From contig CAYNTS010000044.1 in assembly GCA_964400495.1 (NCBI GenBank), positions 1 through 17,784 on the forward strand: DNA of 17,784 nucleotides, given 5' to 3'. Of the stretch, positions 1 through 4,683 are shown piece by piece. Position numbers and translations under genes: made by a program. How positions within the stretch are numbered: position 1 is the first letter of the stretch; each line of letters opens with the position of its first letter. The notes beneath the pieces are model-generated. The model searched no databases, was not told where the DNA came from, and saw nothing but the letters and a program-made list of their open reading frames with translations. This DNA is from CAYNTS01 sp964400495. GTDB taxonomy: Bacteria > Fidelibacterota > Marinisomatia > SCGC-AAA003-L08 > D37C17.

Positions 1-53
1 GTATTAAAAGAATTAAATTAATGGAGCACAAATAATTTTATCAATAGGGTTAA
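1..53 (-). other. Start of the next cassette (runs off the window)
   Basis: If the attC reading of the adjacent repeat is right, the crossover point lies between bases 54 and 53 on the minus strand (G^TTAACCC), and bases 53 to 1 are the first 53 bases of the next cassette. No start codon with a credible reading frame is visible in them before the window ends. This is inferred only from the cassette model; the stretch itself is plain AT-rich sequence. Confidence 0.4.
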
Positions 54-238
54 CGCCCCGGCTATGCGTTCGTACGTGACAAAGATACCTTCGTAACTCT
101 CGCCCGCTGCAAACTAAGCCTTAAACGTTTTTTTGTTTTTATTTATTAAACCAAAAATAACTTTTTGGCGGTTAATGTGCCGCTTCGCCCGATAACGGAC
201 TAATTAGCACGTATGACGTATAGCCATTGTTACCTCTC
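48..238 (-). repeat. attC-like imperfect palindrome (integron recombination site)
   Basis: Reading the plus strand, bases 60-80 pair with 207-225 over 19 base pairs, including two G-T wobbles, leaving T70 and A79 bulged. Outside this stem are unpaired spacers (55-59 GCCCC and 226-228 ATT), and outside those the boxes AAC (52-54) and GTT (229-231). Box-spacer-stem with bulged bases and a variable loop is the known layout of a folded attC site. The plus strand is the bottom strand relative to the cassette gene, the strand integron integrases use, and it folds better than the other because its wobbles become A-C mismatches there. The loop is long and holds a second perfect 7-bp hairpin (151-157 with 162-168). 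At about 180 bases the site is longer than most described attC sites. The bulges lie on the L' arm, whereas as I recall classical extrahelical bases lie on the L'' arm. Confidence 0.72.
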
Positions 239-1444
239 GTGATTTAATCGTTTAAGTTCTACAACATCATCTATTTCTCCAAACACAAAAGCATTCTGCT
301 TGAACTTTTTACTTATTTCAATTGATTTATTTAACCCAAGGTTGAAAATAATAAAACTGTTTTCTGGTTGCCATTCATGATTATTTGGAATTCCAATACC
401 CTTCATATATTGATATTTATTCTTTCTCAAAATAGTCTCTAAACTCTCATTTCTTTTTTCGTTTTCATCGTCACTAAGTTTTACTGAGCTTGGATTTTCA
501 GCTGTTATAAATGACCAATTTTTAATTTTTTTATTTTTCAAATATTTGTTGAGTTTATTGTTTATTGCTCCAATTTTAATCGAAAAAATTGGTGTAGAAT
601 TGGTTTTATATTGTGTTTCAAAGTAAGCTTTTAATAATTCGATTGATATTCCTTCAATTTTACCGATTAAATTCTTTAGAGCAATGTGTAGATTTAATAA
701 ATCTTCACTGAGGTTTGAGACGGAACTATTTAATGGATGAGCAAACCAATTTCTATATTTCGAAATGATTTTGAAGTCTTTTTCAAAGCTATTATTTGAG
801 TTATATCCTAATGATGAAGTAAGCTTCTTCTTTTTAACTAAGTATTGGAATTGGCTGAAATATAAATATTCTATAAAATGATTTTCTTTGTTTTGTTTTT
901 TATCTGCTTTATACCTCTTTAAGGTTTCTTCGGATAATTCATCGTTTCGATTTTTCCCTTTAGCCTTGATCAAATTGACCATATCTTTTTCTGATATCAA
1001 CTCTTTAAGCCAATTTCCTAAATCTATTTCAACTTTTGATATTAGGCTGTAAAAATAGACATAAACAGGCTTTGAATTGAGATTGACATTAGATACTAAC
1101 CCATTAATATCAGAATGGTTGGTCAAAAAGTAGCTAGTATTTTCGGACTCTTTAAACTTTCTTAGTAGATCAGCCAATTCAGTTAAATAATAAATCTTAT
1201 TTGATTCTAAAATTGGCTTTTTTCTTATCGTATCGTATTCACCTCTTTTAGTAGTTGTCCAGTAGTTTTCAAATTCACCCGATTTACTCTTTATTGGTAG
1301 GACATCATATGAATTTTGAAGCATAAATTCTTGAGCTTGATTTTTTGTCCAGTCTACTTCTGCGAAATCCCAATTGTTTCTAGAAACGCCAATTTGTGCT
1401 GCATGAATTGATAATTCAATATTTTCTTCAAATGCTTTCTTCAT
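230..1444 (-). CDS. CBS-like / HEPN / DUF3293-like cassette protein, function unknown
   Basis: The 404-residue protein appears to have three parts. Residues about 33-135 (FMLQNSYDVLPI, then alternating strands and helices) resemble a CBS-type regulatory pair. Residues about 135-275 are helical and contain R231-N-W-F-A-H236, an R-x4-H motif of the HEPN family, many of whose members are RNases in toxin-antitoxin and anti-phage systems. Residues about 280-404 resemble DUF3293 (FITAENP, the D-E-N/R-N acidic stretch, W358, SFIIFNLG, QNAFVFGE). There is no signal peptide or membrane segment, so a cytoplasmic location is expected. The stop TAA (232-230) lies inside the outer box of the attC-like repeat. 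There is no Shine-Dalgarno site before the ATG. A four-codon ORF overlaps the start as ATGA. Composition is very rich in Lys, Asn and Ser. A nuclease or defence role is plausible but unproven; the domain calls come from motif reading alone. Confidence 0.62.
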   Translation of the reverse strand: MKKAFEENIELSIHAAQIGVSRNNWDFAEVDWTKNQAQEFMLQNSYDVLPIKSKSGEFENYWTTTKRGEYDTIRKKPILESNKIYYLTELADLLRKFKESENTSYFLTNHSDINGLVSNVNLNSKPVYVYFYSLISKVEIDLGNWLKELISEKDMVNLIKAKGKNRNDELSEETLKRYKADKKQNKENHFIEYLYFSQFQYLVKKKKLTSSLGYNSNNSFEKDFKIISKYRNWFAHPLNSSVSNLSEDLLNLHIALKNLIGKIEGISIELLKAYFETQYKTNSTPIFSIKIGAINNKLNKYLKNKKIKNWSFITAENPSSVKLSDDENEKRNESLETILRKNKYQYMKGIGIPNNHEWQPENSFIIFNLGLNKSIEISKKFKQNAFVFGEIDDVVELKRLNHER

Positions 1445-1455
1445 TTTGTTTGCAT
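1441..1455 (-). CDS. Four-codon leader ORF overlapping the cassette gene start
   Basis: On the minus strand ATG CAA ACA AAA TGA (1455-1441) begins nine bases inside the cassette, and its TGA overlaps the ATG of the 404-residue gene as ATGA. The main gene has no ribosome-binding site of its own. A short leader ORF that delivers ribosomes to an unled cassette gene is known from class 1 integrons (ORF-11 and ORF-17). The overlap is clear in the sequence, but so short an ORF can arise by chance and its use is inference. Confidence 0.3.
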   Translation of the reverse strand: MQTK

Positions 1456-1510
1456 GAGAGGTAACGTCTTGATAAACTCTATTATTGTGTTTAATTGGTT
1501 AACTCTCCTA
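1456..1510 (-). other. attI-like junction between recombinase and first cassette
   Basis: In the cassette direction the junction reads ACG^TTACCTC, with the presumed crossover between bases 1465 and 1464. About 38 bases upstream, GTTAACC (1503-1497) repeats in the same orientation the GTTAACC found at the attC-like site (54-48). It could be an extra recombinase-binding site like the direct repeats of attI1. An AGGAGA sequence (1509-1504) lies here with no ATG close behind it; an ATT codon (1495-1493) is eight bases downstream and in frame with the cassette gene through the junction. The position beside the recombinase start fits attI; the binding sites are inference. Confidence 0.5.
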
Positions 1511-1539
1511 TATTTTATAGTGTTATAACGGAATATATA

Positions 1540-2385
1540 ATGAATAAACAAAAACTATTAGACCAATATCTGCAAAAATTAAGTATTCAAAGTTATAGTC
1601 AGCAAACTATAAGTTCATATATTTCAGCCATAAAAATGTTTATTGCTTACTTTCAAATTAATAAATTTAAAACCTTAGATGAAACTATTATTATTAATTA
1701 TCTTGATTATTGTAAAACAGAAAAACAATATTCTTTATCTTCAATGAAATTGGCATACTCATCCATAAAATTTTTATTTACAAATGTATTAGAGAGAGAG
1801 TTCCCTTCATCATTAAAATTCTCATTCAGAAAAGAAGAAAAACTCCCTGCTGTTTTATCGGAAACAGATATTCTAAAGATTTTTAAAAATACTGCCAACA
1901 TTAAACACAAGACAATACTTATGACTATCTATTCTGCTGGGCTACGTATAAGTGAGCTACTAAATTTAAAATTGAACGAAATTGATTTTGAACGAAGAGT
2001 AATCACCATAAAAGGGGCAAAGGGTAAGAAAGACAGAATTGTAATGTTGTCTGAGAAATTAATTTCCCCTCTTAAACAATACCTGCTTAAATATCAACCA
2101 ACTGAGTTTTTATTTGAAAACCCAAGCGGAGGTAAATATAGTGCAACTTCAATCCGTTCATTTTATAAACGTTCATTGATAAAATCCGGGATCCAGAAAA
2201 AGGTAACCATTCACACATTACGGCATAGTTTTGCTACTCATTTACTTGAACATGGTACAGACATTCGTTATATACAAGAATTACTCGGACATAAAAAACT
2301 AGAAACAACTCAAATCTATACGCATGTAACCAAACCTTCTCTACAAAACCTGAAAAGTCCATTAGATAAAATATTAAAAAGGTAA
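1540..2385 (+). CDS. Tyrosine recombinase, Xer-like, probable cassette integrase
   Basis: The 281-residue protein has an N-terminal SAM-like core-binding domain (about 4-90) and a C-terminal catalytic domain with every catalytic residue present: R136 (YSAGLR), K161 in the beta-hairpin, H225-x-x-R228 (HTLRH), H251 (LLGH) and nucleophile Y260. It ends LKSPLDKIL; a similar SPLD ending occurs in IntI1, as I recall. Lys to HxxR is only 64 residues, close to XerC/XerD and far from the roughly 105 of IntI1, so the IntI-specific extra segment is absent. The ATG at 1540 is preferred over an in-frame TTG at 1495, which lies in the putative attI and adds 15 residues outside the family fold. The gene is divergent from the cassette gene, the usual intI layout. 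The exonuclease gene starts eight bases after its stop. A house-keeping Xer role is the main alternative. Confidence 0.85.
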   Translation: MNKQKLLDQYLQKLSIQSYSQQTISSYISAIKMFIAYFQINKFKTLDETIIINYLDYCKTEKQYSLSSMKLAYSSIKFLFTNVLEREFPSSLKFSFRKEEKLPAVLSETDILKIFKNTANIKHKTILMTIYSAGLRISELLNLKLNEIDFERRVITIKGAKGKKDRIVMLSEKLISPLKQYLLKYQPTEFLFENPSGGKYSATSIRSFYKRSLIKSGIQKKVTIHTLRHSFATHLLEHGTDIRYIQELLGHKKLETTQIYTHVTKPSLQNLKSPLDKILKR

Positions 2386-2393
2386 GATTAATT

Positions 2394-3041
2394 ATGGCAT
2401 ACCTCATTTTAGATATTGAAACTGTACCTCGACCACCCATTGATGATGAGGTGGAAGCAATTATTGCTCAAAAAACGCAAGCACATATTGACAGAACCGG
2501 TGAAAACTCAGAAAATGCTGAATCACTCATTCGATCCATTTCTCCATTTTTTGGTCAAGTATTATGTATTGGGCTTCGTTTTTTAACAGACGATGGTCAA
2601 ACAAAGGATAAAGTTGTTTGTGAAAAAACTGAAGAAGAAACTCTAATGAGTTTTTTTGAAATTGTAAATAAATTATCACGAAGTACGCGGTTTGTCCACT
2701 ACAACGGGATGGGGTTTGATATTCCATTTTTATTGGTTCGTGCTGCCCATTTTGGTATTGAAATCACCAATAAAGTATTCACAGATTTACGCCGATTTTC
2801 ATATAAAAGCCATATTGATGTGATGATGTATTTATGCAATTGGAATAGTTACAATTCAGTGAGTATGGATATTGCATGTAGGTCATTTGGAATACCATCC
2901 CCTAAAGAAGGTGAAGTCAAAGGTGATACAGTTGCTAAGGCATTTAATGAAGGCAATATTGAAGCTGTTGAAGACTATGTTATGCGAGATGTTGAAGCTA
3001 CCCATGAGTTATTCAACAAACTTAAACACTATATTTTATAA
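2394..3041 (+). CDS. Predicted 3'-5' exonuclease, PolB-like DEDDy family
   Basis: This is a stand-alone 215-residue DnaQ-fold exonuclease of the group related to the proofreading domain of family B DNA polymerases. Exo I is D7-I-E9 near the N-terminus, Exo II is HYNGMGFD with D109, D142 lies in SHID, and Exo III is Y195-x3-D199 (YVMRD), so the set is of the DEDDy type and complete. No polymerase or helicase domain is attached. It should remove nucleotides from 3' ends with two metal ions in the cytoplasm; the real substrate is unknown for the family. The start codon lies eight bases after the recombinase stop, with AAAAGGTAAG as a possible ribosome site inside the end of that gene, and the peptidase gene follows after 14 bases. 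Joint transcription with both neighbours is likely. Confidence 0.85.
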   Translation: MAYLILDIETVPRPPIDDEVEAIIAQKTQAHIDRTGENSENAESLIRSISPFFGQVLCIGLRFLTDDGQTKDKVVCEKTEEETLMSFFEIVNKLSRSTRFVHYNGMGFDIPFLLVRAAHFGIEITNKVFTDLRRFSYKSHIDVMMYLCNWNSYNSVSMDIACRSFGIPSPKEGEVKGDTVAKAFNEGNIEAVEDYVMRDVEATHELFNKLKHYIL

Positions 3042-3055
3042 TTATTGAGAAATAA

Positions 3056-4003
3056 ATGAAATCATTATATCCAGAAATTAAACCATATAATCAATTCAAA
3101 TTAAAGGTATCAGATTTACACACAATTCATGTGGAAGAATCTGGAAATCCCGATGGTAAACCTGTTATATTTTTACACGGTGGTCCAGGGGGTGGAATAG
3201 AACCAGTATATCGACAATATTTTGACCCTGAGAAATGGCGAATTATAATTTTTGACCAACGAGGATGTGGTCAAAGTACCCCACATGCTGAGTTACGTGA
3301 AAATACCACCTGGGATTTAGTTGCTGATATTGAAAAAATTAGAGAAAATTTAGATATTGAAAATTGGATTGTTTTTGGCGGAAGTTGGGGATCAACGCTT
3401 TCACTTAGTTATGCAATTACACATCCTAATAGATGTAAAGGATTAATTTTGCGTGGTATTTTTATGTTACGTCAAAAGGAAATACACTGGTTTTATCAAG
3501 AAGGTGCTTCATTTATATATCCAGATGCGTGGGAACATTACCTTGCACCTATCCCAAAAGAGGAACGACATAATTTAGTGCCTGCGTATTACAAACAACT
3601 TACTTCTTCTGATGATAAAATTAGAGTTGACGCGGCAAAAGCATGGTCAATTTGGGAAGCATCCACTAGTAAGTTATATCAAAGTAATAACTATTTACAC
3701 CACTTTGAAGACTCTGCTGTTGCTGAAGCATTTGCTAGAATTGAATGCCATTATTTTATTAATCGTGGTTTCTTTGAAGCGGATGAATGGTTATTAGAAA
3801 ATGTTGAAAAAATCAAACATATCCCAACGGTAATTGTTCAAGGGAGATATGACGTTGTGTGTCCAATGATATCTGCGTGGGAATTACATCGTAAATTTCC
3901 TGAGGCTGATTTTCATGTAGTTCAAGATGCAGGACATTCTATAACAGAAAAAGGGATTGCTTCAAAACTCATTGAATATACAGATTCATTTTCTGAGTTA
4001 TAA
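3056..4003 (+). CDS. pip: Proline iminopeptidase (alpha/beta hydrolase, S33 family)
   Basis: This enzyme releases N-terminal proline from peptides. The 315 residues match the family's usual length. The oxyanion-hole motif HGGPGGG is at 41-47, the DQRGCGQS motif at 67-74, and the nucleophile elbow GGSWGS has Ser110. The rest of the triad is Asp266 (GRYD) and His294 (AGHS). Glu201 in the SIWEAS stretch of the cap domain is in the place where the family binds the free substrate amino group. No signal peptide is visible, so it is cytoplasmic. It is the last gene of a rightward group and is followed at once by a strong terminator. Related hydrolases with other substrates exist, but this motif set is typical of the S33 aminopeptidases. 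Confidence 0.92.
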   Translation: MKSLYPEIKPYNQFKLKVSDLHTIHVEESGNPDGKPVIFLHGGPGGGIEPVYRQYFDPEKWRIIIFDQRGCGQSTPHAELRENTTWDLVADIEKIRENLDIENWIVFGGSWGSTLSLSYAITHPNRCKGLILRGIFMLRQKEIHWFYQEGASFIYPDAWEHYLAPIPKEERHNLVPAYYKQLTSSDDKIRVDAAKAWSIWEASTSKLYQSNNYLHHFEDSAVAEAFARIECHYFINRGFFEADEWLLENVEKIKHIPTVIVQGRYDVVCPMISAWELHRKFPEADFHVVQDAGHSITEKGIASKLIEYTDSFSEL

Positions 4004-4030
4004 AAAAACCCCAAATTTTGGGGCTTTTTA
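4002..4030. terminator. Bidirectional rho-independent terminator
   Basis: CCCCAA (4009-4014) pairs with TTGGGG (4018-4023) around a three-base loop. A run of A precedes the stem and CTTTTTA follows it, so it gives a U-tract in both directions. It lies between the convergent peptidase and ribonucleotide reductase genes and can end both transcripts. Confidence 0.85.
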
Positions 4031-4050
4031 TCAGTTAGCAAATTAAACAA

Positions 4051-4683
4051 TTACTTGTCACACTTGCTGTATCCACATTTTGCACCAACGCACGAATCGC
4101 ATCCATTTTCAGTTTTTAGAGTCTGCTTATTACATTCTGGACAAATTCTAAAAACGGAGTTTTCAGAATTTGTTACCGTGGGTGGTTCAACAACACCATT
4201 ATCTTCAATTGGCATTTCATCAGGTCTTGAAACAATGCCTACATCATAAAAGAACCGTTCAATTACATCTGCTATTTCAGCATAGAATGAGTGATAATAT
4301 TTTCCCTCTTTAAATGACCCACCATTAGGGTCAAAAATACCTTGCAACTCCTCAAGAATAAACATTGGGTCAGTTGCTCGTCTAAAAATAGCTGAGATGA
4401 GTCTGGTTAAAACCACATATTCTGGTGCACGTGTTAAATCTTTTGAATTAATAAAAATTTCGATAGGGCGTTTTTCACCATTATAGTCAATATAACTTAA
4501 TGTGATAAATACAGAATTTTTTACAAAGGCACTTTTTAATTTATATACTTTTGCATCCACAACATCTGGTCGTAGTGCAGAGCCATTTTTTGGCTGGGGA
4601 GTTTGTGTTTTTGTATTTGCTGGAGCATGAGTTTGTTTTTCTGCTACTTCAACAATTTTAGTTTCTTGTGTTAATTTAATCAT
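4051..4683 (-). CDS. nrdJb: Class II ribonucleotide reductase, TSCPD / zinc-ribbon C-terminal subunit
   Basis: This 210-residue protein corresponds to the C-terminal part of long B12-dependent ribonucleotide reductases, here a separate gene as in the split NrdJa/NrdJb of Pseudomonas. Residues 1-38 are a Thr/Gln/Lys/Pro-rich linker. About 40-148 is a TSCPD-type domain (LRPDVVDAKVYKL, IEIFINSKD, LTRLISAIFRR). The tail has a zinc-ribbon-like set, C181-x2-C184 and C195-x2-C198, and then C203-x4-C208 two residues from the end. The C-x4-C tail matches the redox pair (C731/C736) of the Lactobacillus leichmannii enzyme that re-reduces the active site. Its ATG overlaps the stop of the catalytic gene as ATGA, which implies translational coupling and matched amounts of both parts. 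Confidence 0.85.
   Translation of the reverse strand: MIKLTQETKIVEVAEKQTHAPANTKTQTPQPKNGSALRPDVVDAKVYKLKSAFVKNSVFITLSYIDYNGEKRPIEIFINSKDLTRAPEYVVLTRLISAIFRRATDPMFILEELQGIFDPNGGSFKEGKYYHSFYAEIADVIERFFYDVGIVSRPDEMPIEDNGVVEPPTVTNSENSVFRICPECNKQTLKTENGCDSCVGAKCGYSKCDK

Larger units (their letters stand above)
54..1464 (-). mobile_element. Putative integron-type gene cassette, 1411 bp
   Basis: The unit runs from TTACCTCTC (1464 down to 1456, minus strand) to the G at base 54 of the attC-like repeat. Its 5' end and the outer box of its repeat (238-229, GAGAGGTAAC) are exact reverse complements over 10 bases once the G at the junction is counted. The boxes therefore pair perfectly only when the unit is closed into a circle. 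In the integrated state, only about 4 bases next to base 54 pair with that box. This circle-only complementarity is what defines a mobile cassette with its own attC. It carries one gene, has almost no 5' leader (20 bases), and lies directly next to a divergent tyrosine recombinase gene. The boundaries are read from the sequence; mobility is inferred. Confidence 0.68.

Noticed and set aside
20..1495. Similarity TTGATAAA...ATTATT(T)GTG between the second cassette start (minus, near 45-30) and the recombinase leader (plus, near 1469-1490)
   Set aside because: Short, gapped and AT-rich, and in opposite orientation relative to the cassette direction, so probably chance.
1495..1539. TTG at 1495 as the recombinase start, giving 296 residues
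   Set aside because: The added 15 residues lie in the attI-like junction and are outside the family fold. The ATG at 1540 gives a normal N-terminus.
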